NCBI RefSeq assembly: GCF_024227715.1
Contig: NZ_CP100448.1
Span: forward strand, 2,253,655-2,317,654
DNA: 64,000 nt
Direction of reading: 5' to 3'
Source of the DNA: Halomarina litorea
GTDB lineage: Archaea; Halobacteriota; Halobacteria; Halobacteriales; Haloarculaceae
A program made the position numbers and the translations under genes. Below, piece by piece: positions 42,722 to 52,094 of the stretch (the stretch's first letter is position 1; the number at the start of each line of letters is the position of its first letter). Under the pieces are notes generated by a model. The model had not been told where the DNA came from. It was given only the letters and a program-made list of their open reading frames with translations, and searched no databases.

Positions 42722-43492
42722 GTGATCGTCGTCGCCACCGATGACTTCGAGGTCTACCACGGGGTCGTCAACGAACTGCGAGACCGCGGGGTCGAGTTCA
42801 CGACCCGCGAAGTCGACGACGACCTGCCCGAGGAGACGACGCTCCTCGTCACCGGCGCGGACGACGAAGTCCACGAGGAGCAACTGGCCGTCGACGTGGT
42901 CCGCGCGGACCCGGACGACCCCCGCCGGGCGGTGGAGGCAGCGCTCGCCGTCCTCCGCGGGGAGAGCGGCCGCGTGGTCATCGGCGTCGACCCCGGCGAA
43001 CGGCCCGGCATCGCCGTCCTCTCGGGAGGCGTCGTCGTTGCCGCCTTCCAGGTGCCGCTCTCGGAGGCGGGCGAGGTGGTCCGGCGGGAACTCGCGGACG
43101 CCGTCGACCCGGTGGTCAGAGTCGGTGACGGGGCACGCCTCAACGGCGCGCGCATCATCGACGACCTGTCGGACGTGCCCGTCGAACTCGTTGACGAGAC
43201 GGGGACCACGCCGTACCTCGGCGCCGGGGCACGCGGCATGGGCGACGTGCTCGCGGCGGTCAACATCGCCCGCCAACCCGGCGAGCGCATCGACGGGCGG
43301 ACCATCGAACCCACGGCGGGGGAGATTCAAGTTATCAAGACCCGCTCGCGGGAACGGAGCGACGACAACCGGACGATAAACGAGCGACTGGCCCGCCGCG
43401 TCGCCCGCGGGGAGTTGAGCATCGACGAGGCACTCGACGAACACCGGAACGACGGACCGGTCGATGGAGACATGGCCGAAGACGAGGAGTAG
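42722..43492 (+). CDS. Archaeal RuvC-fold (RNase H-like) conserved protein
   Basis: A 256-residue protein, GTG start at VIVVATDDFEVYHGV. The N-terminal part is a Rossmann-like receiver shape (ELRDRGVEFTTREVDDDL). Residues about 90-190 contain a RuvC/RNase H motif, VVIGVDPGERPGIAVLSGGV, and the conserved GTTPYLGAGARGMGD. The C-terminal region is basic then acidic. Homologues are conserved in haloarchaea without known role. The placement directly after radB hints at DNA repair or Holliday-junction handling, but that is inference. The longer GTG start at 42707 is possible. Confidence 0.7.
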   Translation: MIVVATDDFEVYHGVVNELRDRGVEFTTREVDDDLPEETTLLVTGADDEVHEEQLAVDVVRADPDDPRRAVEAALAVLRGESGRVVIGVDPGERPGIAVLSGGVVVAAFQVPLSEAGEVVRRELADAVDPVVRVGDGARLNGARIIDDLSDVPVELVDETGTTPYLGAGARGMGDVLAAVNIARQPGERIDGRTIEPTAGEIQVIKTRSRERSDDNRTINERLARRVARGELSIDEALDEHRNDGPVDGDMAEDEE

Positions 43493-43521
43493 CTTATCGC
43501 CCTCGCGGTACTATCACCGGT

Positions 43522-44457
43522 ATGTCAGCTCCGGACGCGACTCGCGACGCACCGACGGCGGACGCCCACGGCGACACCTCCTGGGTCGACCGCACCGAGT
43601 ACCCCTTCGAGACGCACTGCGTCGGCCTCTCGGCGGGGAGCGTCCACTACGTCGACGAGAGGCCGGCCGACGGGGGCAGGGAGACGCTCCTCTTCCTCCA
43701 CGGCAACCCGACGTGGTCGTTCCTCTACCGTGAGCCGATTCGCGCGCTCGGTGGGGAGTACCGCTGTGTCGCGCCGGACTACCTCGGGTTCGGCCTGTCG
43801 GAGAAACCCGACCCGAAGGAGTTCCCGTACCGCCCGGAGGACCACGCCGCCGTCCTCGCCGAGTTCGTCGAGGAACTGGGACTGGAGGACCTGATTCTCG
43901 TCGTCCACGACTGGGGCGGCCCCATCGGTCTCTCGTACGCCCTCGACAACCCAGAGAACGTCCGGGCGCTCGTCGTCCAGAACACGTTTGTGTGGCCCGT
44001 GGACGACCGCCTGTGGAGTCGGGCGTTCTCGTGGTTGGCGGGCGGGCCGCTGGGCCGACGGCTCTGTGAGCGCTACGACGCCTTCACGCGCGTCGTGATG
44101 CCACTCGCGTTCGCCGACCGCTCGCGGTTCCCGGAACGCGTCCGAGCGCAGTACCGCCACCCGCACGACGACCCGGCAGACCGAACCGGGACGTGGGTGT
44201 TCCCCCGCGAAATCGTCGGCGAGACGGACTGGCTCGGCTCTCTGTGGGAGCGCCGATGGGCCATCGCCGACCACCCGGCGCTGCTGGTCTGGGGGATGAA
44301 GGACCCCGCGTTCGACGCGGCGGCACTCAGAACGTTCGAGGCGCTCTTTCGTGAGTGCGAGACGGTCGAACTGGACGACGTGGGTCACTACGTCGCCGAG
44401 GAGGCGGGCGACCGCCTGACCGACGCGATGCGGGAGTTCCTCGCCGGACTGGACTAG
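43522..44457 (+). CDS. Haloalkane dehalogenase-like alpha/beta hydrolase
   Basis: A 311-residue alpha/beta hydrolase with an Asp, not Ser, nucleophile: Asp130 in LVVHDWGGPIG, with W131 next to it. Other parts are the oxyanion motif HGNPTWSFLYR (Asn62), acid Asp261 in VWGMKDPAFD and His289 in VGHYVAEE. The HGNPTWSF sequence and acid position fit the haloalkane dehalogenase III subfamily. Such enzymes hydrolyse C-halogen bonds; epoxide or other hydrolase activity cannot be excluded. It ends with TAG shared in part with the oppositely directed larC stop (overlap of 4 bases). Confidence 0.83.
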   Translation: MSAPDATRDAPTADAHGDTSWVDRTEYPFETHCVGLSAGSVHYVDERPADGGRETLLFLHGNPTWSFLYREPIRALGGEYRCVAPDYLGFGLSEKPDPKEFPYRPEDHAAVLAEFVEELGLEDLILVVHDWGGPIGLSYALDNPENVRALVVQNTFVWPVDDRLWSRAFSWLAGGPLGRRLCERYDAFTRVVMPLAFADRSRFPERVRAQYRHPHDDPADRTGTWVFPREIVGETDWLGSLWERRWAIADHPALLVWGMKDPAFDAAALRTFEALFRECETVELDDVGHYVAEEAGDRLTDAMREFLAGLD

Positions 44458-45830
44458 TCCTCGCCGTCGGTCCGGTCCACCTCGGCCTCCGCCCGGCGCA
44501 TCACCTCTCGCACCGGAAGGCCCGTCTCGCGAGCGACGGCGAGGGCGTCGTCGAACTCCGCGCTGGCGTCGAACACCTCTCCAGCGGTGTCGCTCGCGAG
44601 TTTCACCGAGACGTCGTACGACTCGCCGCCGACGTCGACGGTGACCGTCCGGAAGGCGCGGTCCGCGACGAACCGGTGGCGCACGCCCGTCTCGCGCACG
44701 CCGAGGGTGCCCGTCTCCTCGGCGAGGCGCCGGGCGACGTGTTCGGCGTCCTCGGCTCTCACCACCACCTTCACGAGGTGGCCGGGGCGGGACTTCTTCA
44801 TCGTCGTCGGTAGGACCGAGACGTCGCGCGCGCCCGCCTGCGCGAGCGAGTCGTGGAGGTTCCCCAGTACCTCGGGGGCTACGTCGTCCACGTTCGTCTC
44901 CAGTACCCGCACCGACTCGCGGCGCAGACTCCCCTCGGATTCGCCGAGGACCGCACGGAGGACGTTCGGGTGGTCCGGGAAGTCGTATCCGCCCGCACCG
45001 TAGCCGACCCGTTCGACCGAGAGCGTCGGAAGGGTCGGGACGCCCTCCGCGAAGTGCGCGAGAATGGCCGCCCCCGTCGGGGTGAGCAGTTCCGCCTCCA
45101 CCGGCCCGCCGCGGAGGTCCCAGTCGGCCGCCGCCGCCGCGATGTTGAGGACGGCGGGCGCGGGCACCGGGTAGGTTCCGTGGCTCATCGACACCTCCCC
45201 GCCGCCGGTGGCGAGCGGCGTGGTCAGGACCCGTTCGATACCGAGGTCCGCCAGCAGGAGGCAGACGCCGACTACGTCCGCGATGGCGTCGTCCGCGCCC
45301 ACCTCGTGGAAGTGAGTGTCGTCGAGGTCGGTGTCGTGGACCCGGGCCTCCGCCTCGCCGAGGATTCGGAACGTCGCCGTCGCGTCGGCCTCGACCGCCT
45401 CGGGCAGGCCCATCCCCTCCACGAGGTCGACCACCTCGCGGTACGTTCGCTGTGGTCCGTGCCCCTCGGCGTGGTCGTGCGGGTGGCCGTGGTGGTGGTG
45501 GTCGTGGTGGTCGTCGTCGTGCGGGTGGTCGTCGTCGTGCGGGTGGTCGTCGTCGTGCGGGTGGTCGTGGTGGTGGTCCTCGTGGTCGCCGTGGGCGTCC
45601 CCGTGGTCGTGTGATCCGTCGCCGTGCGAACCGTCGTCCCCGTCGGTCAGGCGGACGACCACGCGGGTGGCGCTGATGCCGTTTTTGACCGTCTCGGTCA
45701 CGTCGTAGCGGACCGGCAGGGCGGCCTCGACGGGCGCGAGGGCGTCACGGTCGGCCCCCGCCGCGAGGAGCGCGCCGAGGAGCATGTCCCCGCTTGCGCC
45801 CATCCGGCCGTCGAACGCGAGGGTGTGCAT
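44454..45830 (-). CDS. larC: LarC-like nickel insertion protein with His/Asp-rich insert
   Basis: A 458-residue LarC homologue: MHTLAFDGRMGASGDMLLGA start, the THFHEVGADDAIADVVG motif, MSHGTYPVPAPAVLN, VLETNVDDVAPEVLGNL and TMKKSRPGHLVKVV. In bacteria LarC is the CTP-dependent cyclometallase that puts nickel into the pincer cofactor of lactate racemase, together with LarB and LarE, which are not in this window. An insert at about residues 73-120 is extremely rich in His and Asp (HPHDDD repeated three times, then HHDHHHH) and probably stores or binds nickel. The frame is open 40 codons upstream. Confidence 0.87.
   Translation of the reverse strand: MHTLAFDGRMGASGDMLLGALLAAGADRDALAPVEAALPVRYDVTETVKNGISATRVVVRLTDGDDGSHGDGSHDHGDAHGDHEDHHHDHPHDDDHPHDDDHPHDDDHHDHHHHGHPHDHAEGHGPQRTYREVVDLVEGMGLPEAVEADATATFRILGEAEARVHDTDLDDTHFHEVGADDAIADVVGVCLLLADLGIERVLTTPLATGGGEVSMSHGTYPVPAPAVLNIAAAAADWDLRGGPVEAELLTPTGAAILAHFAEGVPTLPTLSVERVGYGAGGYDFPDHPNVLRAVLGESEGSLRRESVRVLETNVDDVAPEVLGNLHDSLAQAGARDVSVLPTTMKKSRPGHLVKVVVRAEDAEHVARRLAEETGTLGVRETGVRHRFVADRAFRTVTVDVGGESYDVSVKLASDTAGEVFDASAEFDDALAVARETGLPVREVMRRAEAEVDRTDGED
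45510..45563. repeat. 18-bp tandem repeat inside larC
   Basis: Three exact copies of GTCGTCGTCGTGCGGGTG on the plus strand, coding HPHDDD three times on the minus strand. A likely slippage hotspot, so copy number may vary between strains. Confidence 0.9.
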
Positions 45831-45867
45831 GGCAGACGTCGCGTCGCGCCGGCGAAAAGCCGTGCGG

Positions 45868-46185
45868 TTAGAAGAGGTCGAGACCCAGCGCCTCCTCCTG
45901 CAGGCCCTCGCCGGCCCGGACGCGGCAGTCCGAGCGGGGGTAGGAGACACAGAGCAGGGCGTAGCCGTCCTCGCGCTGGTCCGGTTCGAGGGCCATCCCC
46001 TCGCTCTGGTCCACCTCGCCCTCGACGAGTTCGCCGACGCAGGTGGTGCAGTTGCCCTCCCGACAGGAGTACGGGAGGTCGAGGCCCGCCGCCTCGGCGG
46101 CGTCGAGGACGTACTCGTCGTCGTCGACCGCGAGGGCCGCCGTCCCGCCCGTCTCCCAGTCGATAGTGACGTCGTAGGTGGGCAT
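45868..46185 (-). CDS. 2Fe-2S plant-type ferredoxin
   Basis: A 105-residue ferredoxin with the C-x4-C-x2-C pattern C41-REGN-C46-TT-C49 and a final cysteine C79 (ALLCVSYP). It is shorter than the well-known halophilic ferredoxin and lacks its long N-terminal acidic insertion. It follows the small protein at 46192 by six bases and the R2-like oxidase, so it may supply electrons to that enzyme (inference). Confidence 0.9.
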   Translation of the reverse strand: MPTYDVTIDWETGGTAALAVDDDEYVLDAAEAAGLDLPYSCREGNCTTCVGELVEGEVDQSEGMALEPDQREDGYALLCVSYPRSDCRVRAGEGLQEEALGLDLF

Positions 46186-46191
46186 CGTGAC

Positions 46192-46479
46192 TCAGAGGCG
46201 CTGGCGGAGTTTGTACATCTTCAGCGCCTCCAGTCGGGGGTCGCCCGTGCTCTCGGTGTCGTCGTCGAGGCCGGCCCCGCTGACCATCTCGTTGAACGAG
46301 GTGCTGACGCCCTCCTCCTCGAACGTCGAGTCGATGATGTACGCGACGTTCTCGCGGACCTCCTCGAAGGACTGGTCGAGTTCGTCGGCGGCCTCCTCGA
46401 TGGCCGCCTCGACTTCCTCCTCCGAGGCGGTGAACGACGCCCCGCGGGAGAGTTCCCGCAGGTCGCGGTCGGCCGTCAT
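46192..46479 (-). CDS. Small acidic protein in the R2-like oxidase operon
   Basis: A 95-residue helical protein, MTADRDLRELSRGASFTASE onward, with an E-rich middle and the sequence ENVAYIIDSTFEEEGVSTSF. It has no cysteine or signal. Its start overlaps the stop of the R2-like oxidase gene (ATGA, 46476-46479), so the two are coupled in translation. The function is unknown; a partner or chaperone of the oxidase is possible. Confidence 0.7.
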   Translation of the reverse strand: MTADRDLRELSRGASFTASEEEVEAAIEEAADELDQSFEEVRENVAYIIDSTFEEEGVSTSFNEMVSGAGLDDDTESTGDPRLEALKMYKLRQRL

Positions 46480-47528
46480 CGGTCCCCCCTCCCGTCGGTC
46501 GCGACGCCGCGACGGCGCCGGTAGTGCGACTCCTCCTCCTCGACGACGTCCTCCAGGTCCCACTCGCGTATCTCCTGATAGCGGTCGTTGACCCGGTCGA
46601 GCATCTCGACGTAGTCGATGTCGAGGCCGAGCGTCTCGTTGTACATCCCGTCGATGAGATGGCCGCCGCGCAGGAGGATGTCGTCGATGTCGAGACCGAG
46701 GGGGTCGCCGACGGCGTCGGTGAACATGTACGCGAAATCCGCCATGTAGGGCACGTCGTGGTGGAGCGTCCGGACGATGCCCCGCTTTACGCCCTGAAAC
46801 TCCGGTTCGCCGGCCTCCTCCTTCGCGACGAGTTCCTTCAGGAGTTCGACGCCGTGGGTGATGTGGCGGCCCTCGTCCGTGCTGACGAACTTGAACCCGT
46901 GGTTCAGCAGGGGCAGGTACGCCTCCTGCGAGAGGCGGTTGATGGCGAACCCGCCGACGCGCGCGAGGATGCCCTCGACGTTGAGGTGGTAGACCGTGGC
47001 GGCCTTTGCGATGTCCACCGGGTCGAGCGTCTGGGCGGCCTTCGCCGTCTGGAGGCCCTGGTTCTCGAACACCTCGCCGAGGCCCGTCGCCTGCACGATG
47101 GGGATGCGCGTCCCGCGTCGCGGGTCGAGTTCGGCGTAGTTGTCCCGGTCGTCCATCACCTCGCGCATGTAGACGTCGATGAACTGGGTGTGCTTGTGCT
47201 CGGTCAGCGTGAGCATGGTCATGTACATCTCCTTCGCCTCGTTGTCCTCGAGGCAGGGCGCACCCATGATGCGCTGGAGGTTCGTCGCGGCGTCGCCGGC
47301 GACCTCGCGTTCCCCGTCGAGAAAGCCCGACAGCAGGTAGCGGATCTGGTCGCGTTCGCGGTCGTCGAGCGACTGCCAGACCTCGCGGTCCTCCTCGAAC
47401 CCGACCTCCTCGAAGAGGCGCTCGACGTTCCACGTCCCCAGTTCGACGCCCTTCTGGAAGAGGTCGTACCACTTGCTCCCGGTGTCGACGCGCTGGCCCC
47501 GAAACTGCGGCGCGCTCGATTGTGACAT
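46476..47528 (-). CDS. R2-like ligand-binding oxidase (ribonucleotide reductase R2 superfamily)
   Basis: A 350-residue di-metal-carboxylate protein. Metal ligands can be placed as E73 (DGEREVAG), E110 and H113 (LTEHKHTQ), E185 (HLNVEG) and E219/H222 (DEGRHITHG). The first ligand is Glu, as in R2lox, not the Asp of class I R2. V76 (E73+3) and Y180 (E185-5) fall where R2lox has its Val-Tyr ether crosslink. Known R2lox proteins have a Mn/Fe or Fe/Fe site and bind a fatty-acid-like ligand. The operon gives a small protein and a ferredoxin. The start MSQSSAPQFR is preferred; four codons more are open. Confidence 0.8.
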   Translation of the reverse strand: MSQSSAPQFRGQRVDTGSKWYDLFQKGVELGTWNVERLFEEVGFEEDREVWQSLDDRERDQIRYLLSGFLDGEREVAGDAATNLQRIMGAPCLEDNEAKEMYMTMLTLTEHKHTQFIDVYMREVMDDRDNYAELDPRRGTRIPIVQATGLGEVFENQGLQTAKAAQTLDPVDIAKAATVYHLNVEGILARVGGFAINRLSQEAYLPLLNHGFKFVSTDEGRHITHGVELLKELVAKEEAGEPEFQGVKRGIVRTLHHDVPYMADFAYMFTDAVGDPLGLDIDDILLRGGHLIDGMYNETLGLDIDYVEMLDRVNDRYQEIREWDLEDVVEEEESHYRRRRGVATDGRGDR

Positions 47529-47585
47529 ACGGGTACACACAGCGTGCTGCGACGGTTGGGGGTTGGGCCGCCGATACGAGGCCGT

Positions 47586-48293
47586 TCAAAACAGCGCCCG
47601 TGTCTCGACGCGCCCGGCCGCGTCGCCCATCGCCTCCGCCGCCCCGGCGTAGGACATGACGGTCGTCACCGACCCGTCGAGCGACAGGTCGTCGCCGAGG
47701 ACCGACTCCAGGACGTCCTCGCCCTCGACGAGCGCCAGCCACTCCTCGTAGGGGCCGGTCAGCGCGAACCCGGGGTCACGGGCCGACGGGGACTCGAGGA
47801 CCTCGACGGCCTCGCAGGTCCCGTCGCGGAGGTCCAGATAGGCGTAGACGGTGTCCCCGTGGACGTACCGGTCGAACTGGTCGAGCAGGGTCCGGACGTC
47901 CTCCGAGAGTTCCGCGCGGAGGGCGGGCCACGTCACGTCCGGGCACTCGGCGAGGGGCGTCGAGAGAAACGCCGCCGCGAGGCGGTCACAGGGGTCGCCC
48001 GAGGCCGCGTCGAGTCGCGCCTCGAAGGCGGGTGGTGCCGACTGACGGAGGGCACGACACCGCGCCTCGGAGAGGCTCTCTAGCGACTCCCGGACGGCGG
48101 CGGAGAGCGCCTCCGGCAGGTCCCCCACCGTCCGCTCCTCGACGGGGAGGTCGGTGATTGCGAAGAGGAAGTCCCCCTCGAAGTCGACGCCCCACCCCTC
48201 GCTCTCCGTCCGGTACGTCTCGTCGTCGTTCAGCGTCTCCCCGTAGGCCTCCAGCCACTCCGCCGACGGGAACCACTCGCCGTGCTCGGACAT
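47586..48293 (-). CDS. SCP2 sterol-binding-like haloarchaeal protein
   Basis: A 235-residue acidic protein starting MSEHGEWFPSAEWLEAYGET. The pattern EGWGVDFEGDFLFAITDLP, a C-terminal charged helix and the DLSLDGSVTTVMSYAGAAEA region are typical of haloarchaeal SCP2-fold proteins, which may bind lipids or polyketide-like molecules. No catalytic residues. The frame is open 15 codons upstream. Directly upstream of the R2-like oxidase operon but with a 57-base gap to its stop. Confidence 0.7.
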   Translation of the reverse strand: MSEHGEWFPSAEWLEAYGETLNDDETYRTESEGWGVDFEGDFLFAITDLPVEERTVGDLPEALSAAVRESLESLSEARCRALRQSAPPAFEARLDAASGDPCDRLAAAFLSTPLAECPDVTWPALRAELSEDVRTLLDQFDRYVHGDTVYAYLDLRDGTCEAVEVLESPSARDPGFALTGPYEEWLALVEGEDVLESVLGDDLSLDGSVTTVMSYAGAAEAMGDAAGRVETRALF

Positions 48294-48566
48294 GCCAACC
48301 CCGTCGGCGGGCGGACGGATGTGGGTTGACGCTCGCATGAACGGTCGTTTAACCCGGCGTCGAGGGAGTTCGATACGAGTCGCGGCCGTCCGTGCCGTCC
48401 GGGGGCGGAGGACCCGAACGTGCGTGCAGTTATCGGGGGGACAGTCTCGTCACACTGGACGTTCGGGTACCGGCGGGAGCCGAGAACGGGCCCGTCGCCG
48501 CGTACGTGTGTCAGACATGAGCAAAAGGGATATGTCCGGCGCCGTCGGAGTCTTAGGCAACCCCGC

Positions 48567-50789
48567 ATGAACGAAGTTCAACTGGAGGTGGCGAAGGCGT
48601 ACCCGAACGACTCGGGCCGCGGTATCGCGCGCCTCGACCCGGACACGCTGTTGCATCTCAAGCTCAGCCCCGGCGACATCATCGAGATAGAGGGCGGCGA
48701 CCGGACCGCGGCGAAGGTCTGGCGCGCCGACCGCCAGGACTGGAACACGGACACCGTCCGTATCGACGGGTTCACGCGCCAGAACGCCGACGTGGGCATC
48801 GGCGAGCGCGTGACCATCCGGAAGGCCGAGGCAACGAAAGCCGAGAAACTCGTCCTCGCGCCGCCCGAGGAGGCGTCGGTCCAGTTCGGCAGCGACGCCG
48901 CGGGCATGGTCAAGCGCCAGATTCTGAAGCGCCCGGTCGTCGAACGCGACATCGTGCCTGTCATGTCGAGTACGAACCACCCGTTCATGCGCTCGCCGGG
49001 ACAGGCCATCCCGCTCATCGCCGTCGAGACGGACCCCGAGGGCGTCGTTCTCGTCACCGAGGACACCGAGGTGGAACTCCGCGAGGAGCCAATCAGCGGG
49101 TTCGAGAAGACCGGCGGCGGCATCACCTACGAGGACATCGGCGGTCTCCAGGGCGAGATTCAGCGCGTCCGCGAGATGGTCGAACTGCCGATGAAGCACC
49201 CCCAGATATTCAAGAAACTGGGCATCGAGCCGCCACAGGGGGTCCTCCTCCACGGCCCACCCGGCACCGGCAAGACCCTCCTCGCCAAGGCCGTGGCCAA
49301 CGAGACGTCCGCGAGTTTCTTCTCCATCGCGGGCCCCGAGATCATCTCGAAGTACTACGGGGAGTCGGAACAACAGCTTCGTGAGATATTCGAGGACGCG
49401 AGCGAGGAGTCGCCGTCTATCATCTTCATCGACGAACTCGACTCCATCGCGCCCAAGCGCGAGGACGTCACCGGCGAGGTCGAACGCCGCGTCGTCGCTC
49501 AGTTGCTGACGATGATGGACGGCCTCGAATCGCGCGGGCAGGTCATCGTCATCGCCGCGACGAACCGCGTCGACAGCGTCGACCCCGCACTCCGCCGTCC
49601 GGGTCGGTTCGACCGCGAGATCGAGATCGGCGTGCCCGACGAGAACGGCCGGAAGGAGGTCCTCCAGATCCACACCCGGGGGATGCCGCTGTCGGACGAT
49701 GTGAGCCTCGACCACCTCGCCGACGAGACCCACGGCTTCGTGGGTGCGGACATCGAGAGTCTCACGAAGGAGGCGGCGATGAAGGCGCTGCGCCGGTACC
49801 TCCCCGAGATCGACCTCGACGAGGAGGACATCCCGCCGAGCCTCATCGACCGGATGATCATCAAGCGTGAGGACTTCCGCGGTGCGCTCAACGAGGTGGA
49901 CCCGAGCGCGATGCGCGAGGTGCTCGTCGAACTCCCGAAGATATCGTGGGACGACGTCGGCGGCCTCGACCACGCCAAACAGCAGGTTCAGGAGTCCGTC
50001 GAGTGGCCGATGAACTCCCCCGAGCGTTTCGAGCGCATGGGCGTCAGCCCGCCCTCCGGGGTGCTGCTCTACGGCCCGCCGGGGACGGGCAAGACCCTGA
50101 TGGCGAAGGCCGTCGCCAACGAGACGAACGCGAACTTCATCTCGGTGCGCGGCCCGCAACTGCTCTCGAAGTGGGTGGGTGAGTCCGAGAAGGCCATCCG
50201 CCAGACGTTCCGCAAGGCCCGGCAGGTCGCCCCGACCGTCATCTTCTTCGACGAGTTGGACTCGCTGGCGCCCGGCCGTGGCGGCGACGTCGGCTCGAAC
50301 GTCTCCGAGCGTGTAGTCAACCAGCTCCTCACCGAACTCGACGGGCTGGAGGAGATGGAGAACGTGATGGTCATCGGCGCGACCAACCGCCCGGACATGA
50401 TCGACCCCGCGCTCATCCGCTCGGGTCGCTTCGACCGGCTAGTCTACATCGGCGAACCCGAACTGGAGGGCCGCGAACAGATCCTCCGCATCCACACGAA
50501 GAAGTCGCCGCTGGCCCCCGACGTGAGCCTGCGCGAACTCGCGGAGGTCACGCAGGGGTACGTCGGTTCGGATCTGGAGTCCATCGCCCGCGAGGCCGCA
50601 ATCGAGGCCCTGCGCGAGGACGAGGAGGCCGACGAGGTCGAGATGCGTCACTTCCGGAGCGCGATGGAGTCGGTCCGCCCGACCATCAACGACGACCTGC
50701 GGTCGTACTACGAGGAGATCGAAGACCAGTTCCGCGGCGGCCAGCGCGGGATGGAACGCCAGTCCAGCGGCCGCATCGGCTTCCAATAG
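48567..50789 (+). CDS. AAA+ ATPase Cdc48/p97 homologue
   Basis: A 740-residue double-ATPase unfoldase. Residues 1-180 form the Cdc48 N-domain ([20 protein letters not shown]). The D1 Walker A is [14 protein letters not shown], with [14 protein letters not shown] as Walker B, and D2 has [14 protein letters not shown] and [13 protein letters not shown]. It ends with a Gly/Arg/Ser tail ([19 protein letters not shown]). It uses ATP to pull proteins apart, working with the proteasome. The downstream gap has two T-runs (50802-50806 and 50816-50820). Confidence 0.95.
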   Translation: MNEVQLEVAKAYPNDSGRGIARLDPDTLLHLKLSPGDIIEIEGGDRTAAKVWRADRQDWNTDTVRIDGFTRQNADVGIGERVTIRKAEATKAEKLVLAPPEEASVQFGSDAAGMVKRQILKRPVVERDIVPVMSSTNHPFMRSPGQAIPLIAVETDPEGVVLVTEDTEVELREEPISGFEKTGGGITYEDIGGLQGEIQRVREMVELPMKHPQIFKKLGIEPPQGVLLHGPPGTGKTLLAKAVANETSASFFSIAGPEIISKYYGESEQQLREIFEDASEESPSIIFIDELDSIAPKREDVTGEVERRVVAQLLTMMDGLESRGQVIVIAATNRVDSVDPALRRPGRFDREIEIGVPDENGRKEVLQIHTRGMPLSDDVSLDHLADETHGFVGADIESLTKEAAMKALRRYLPEIDLDEEDIPPSLIDRMIIKREDFRGALNEVDPSAMREVLVELPKISWDDVGGLDHAKQQVQESVEWPMNSPERFERMGVSPPSGVLLYGPPGTGKTLMAKAVANETNANFISVRGPQLLSKWVGESEKAIRQTFRKARQVAPTVIFFDELDSLAPGRGGDVGSNVSERVVNQLLTELDGLEEMENVMVIGATNRPDMIDPALIRSGRFDRLVYIGEPELEGREQILRIHTKKSPLAPDVSLRELAEVTQGYVGSDLESIAREAAIEALREDEEADEVEMRHFRSAMESVRPTINDDLRSYYEEIEDQFRGGQRGMERQSSGRIGFQ

Positions 50790-50799
50790 ACACCTCCAC

Positions 50800-50822
50800 C
50801 GTTTTTCTGCGCCTCTTTTTCC
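50800..50822 (+). terminator. T-rich terminator of cdc48
   Basis: CGTTTTTCTGCGCCTCTTTT then TCC: two T-runs in 20 bases just past the stop, the usual archaeal U-run pattern. Confidence 0.5.
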
Positions 50823-51013
50823 TGCGGGGCCTCCCTCGATCGGTCGACTCCCTTGCAAAAACGCGCAGAAAAACTGCGCTCCGGTGGGTCTCGCGCTGTC
50901 GCGTCTCGACCCGCCTCCGCGTGAATCGCTCGCTTCGCTCGGGGACGCTGACTGAGCTTCTAGTGGCCTCTGGCTATCGAACACGACTGTCCGCGAGCGG
51001 AGCGAGCGGTTCA

Positions 51014-51055
51014 CCGGTCCTCCGTGCGCTACGCGCACGGAGGACCGGCCTTTTT
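51014..51055 (+). terminator. Intrinsic-terminator-like hairpin with T5 tail
   Basis: CCGGTCCTCCGTGCGC, loop TAC, GCGCACGGAGGACCGG, then CC and TTTTT. The stem is perfect over 16 bp. It lies about 225 bases after cdc48 and could be a secondary terminator; archaea do not usually need hairpins. Confidence 0.4.
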
Positions 51056-51119
51056 GGTCCAGATTTTTCGAGGAGTGGTCGCGCTTCGCGCGACCCGACG
51101 AAGAAAAAGGTGGGGGGTC

Positions 51120-51800
51120 CTAGTAAATGAGTTCGTCGCTGTTCTCGGCCATGTACAGCGTTCGCGCGGCGATGTTGACGGCGTGGTCGCCGACGCGTTC
51201 GAGGTCGCGGATGATGAGCAGGAGGCGCGAGACGTCCTGGAGCATGGCCTCCATGTCGCCCTCCTCGGCCCCGTCGTCGAACTCCGTCTCGATGAGGTCG
51301 CGGACGACGATGCCGGAGGCGCGTTCGCACATGGCGTCGATGTCGTCGTCGCGTTCGGCGATGGCGAAACAGGCCTCTGCGTCCTCCTCGGCGTAGGCGC
51401 TCATCGCGTCCTCCAGCATGGCGAGGGTGGCGTCGCCGATCTCCTGGACGTCGACCTCCGGGAACACGTCCTGGTCGGCCTCCTCGGCGTACCCCCCGAG
51501 GTTCGTCGCGAGGTCGGCCACCCGTTCGAGGTCGGTGATGATCTTGAACGAGGAGGCGATGAACCGCAGGTCGCTGGCGACGGGTTGCTGGAGGGCCAGC
51601 AGGTCGATACAGTCCCCTTCGAGGTCGAGGTACAACTGGTTGACCTCGTCGTCGCCCTCGATGACCTCTCGCGCGAGGTCGTGGTCCTTCTGTTCGAGCG
51701 CCGAGAGCCCCAGACGGAGGCGCTCTGCGACCACCTCGCTCATGTAGAGGACGTTCTCGCGCAGTTCGACCAGCATCTCCTGGTAGCTGTTGCGGGCCAT
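51120..51800 (-). CDS. PhoU-family phosphate regulator
   Basis: A 226-residue PhoU protein with two copies of the three-helix PhoU repeat: the first includes LYLDLEGDCIDLLALQQP and LRFIASSFKIITDLERVADL, the second includes DVSRLLLIIRDLERVGDHAV. The E/DxxxD-x2-R metal-binding motif is in both. It regulates the Pst phosphate transporter and its signalling. The start MARNSYQEML is chosen; a further 18 codons are open. Divergent from the AbrB-PhoU gene at 52095 with 294 bases between. Confidence 0.9.
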   Translation of the reverse strand: MARNSYQEMLVELRENVLYMSEVVAERLRLGLSALEQKDHDLAREVIEGDDEVNQLYLDLEGDCIDLLALQQPVASDLRFIASSFKIITDLERVADLATNLGGYAEEADQDVFPEVDVQEIGDATLAMLEDAMSAYAEEDAEACFAIAERDDDIDAMCERASGIVVRDLIETEFDDGAEEGDMEAMLQDVSRLLLIIRDLERVGDHAVNIAARTLYMAENSDELIY

Positions 51801-52094
51801 CAGCGACCCACCCCACGAATCGAGTGCATACGAGGTGACGGACGGCCGAGACACAAATACCTATCCCCACGCTACTGATTGAGATACGTGACAACGTTCG
51901 TCACAATAGATCGTCGGGAGTTCGGCGAGCCAGCCGGTTCCAACCGGTCGCATCGTCGCCGGCATAGGACCCGCCCACGGACCACCGGAACGCCGGACGG
52001 GAGCGGTGAGGGCTCGGGCCGCGACGGACAGGAGACACCGGCGTAGTATATAGAAATGGGTTCTTTTATTGCCCCGCGATTGCGACCGTCGGTC

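Larger units (their letters stand above)
50790..51119. other. Intergenic region with hairpins between cdc48 and phoU
   Basis: 330 bases with no supported gene. It holds the T-rich terminator, a perfect 16-bp hairpin followed by TTTTT (51014-51055), and a second hairpin GGTCGCGC-TTC-GCGCGACC at 51077-51095. The phoU gene ends right after it on the other strand. Confidence 0.55.

Noticed and set aside
41816-43444. N-terminal extension of the XRE regulator frame to 776 residues
   Set aside because: The frame runs through radB and the RuvC-fold gene in antisense. The HTH protein is complete from the ATG at 41815.
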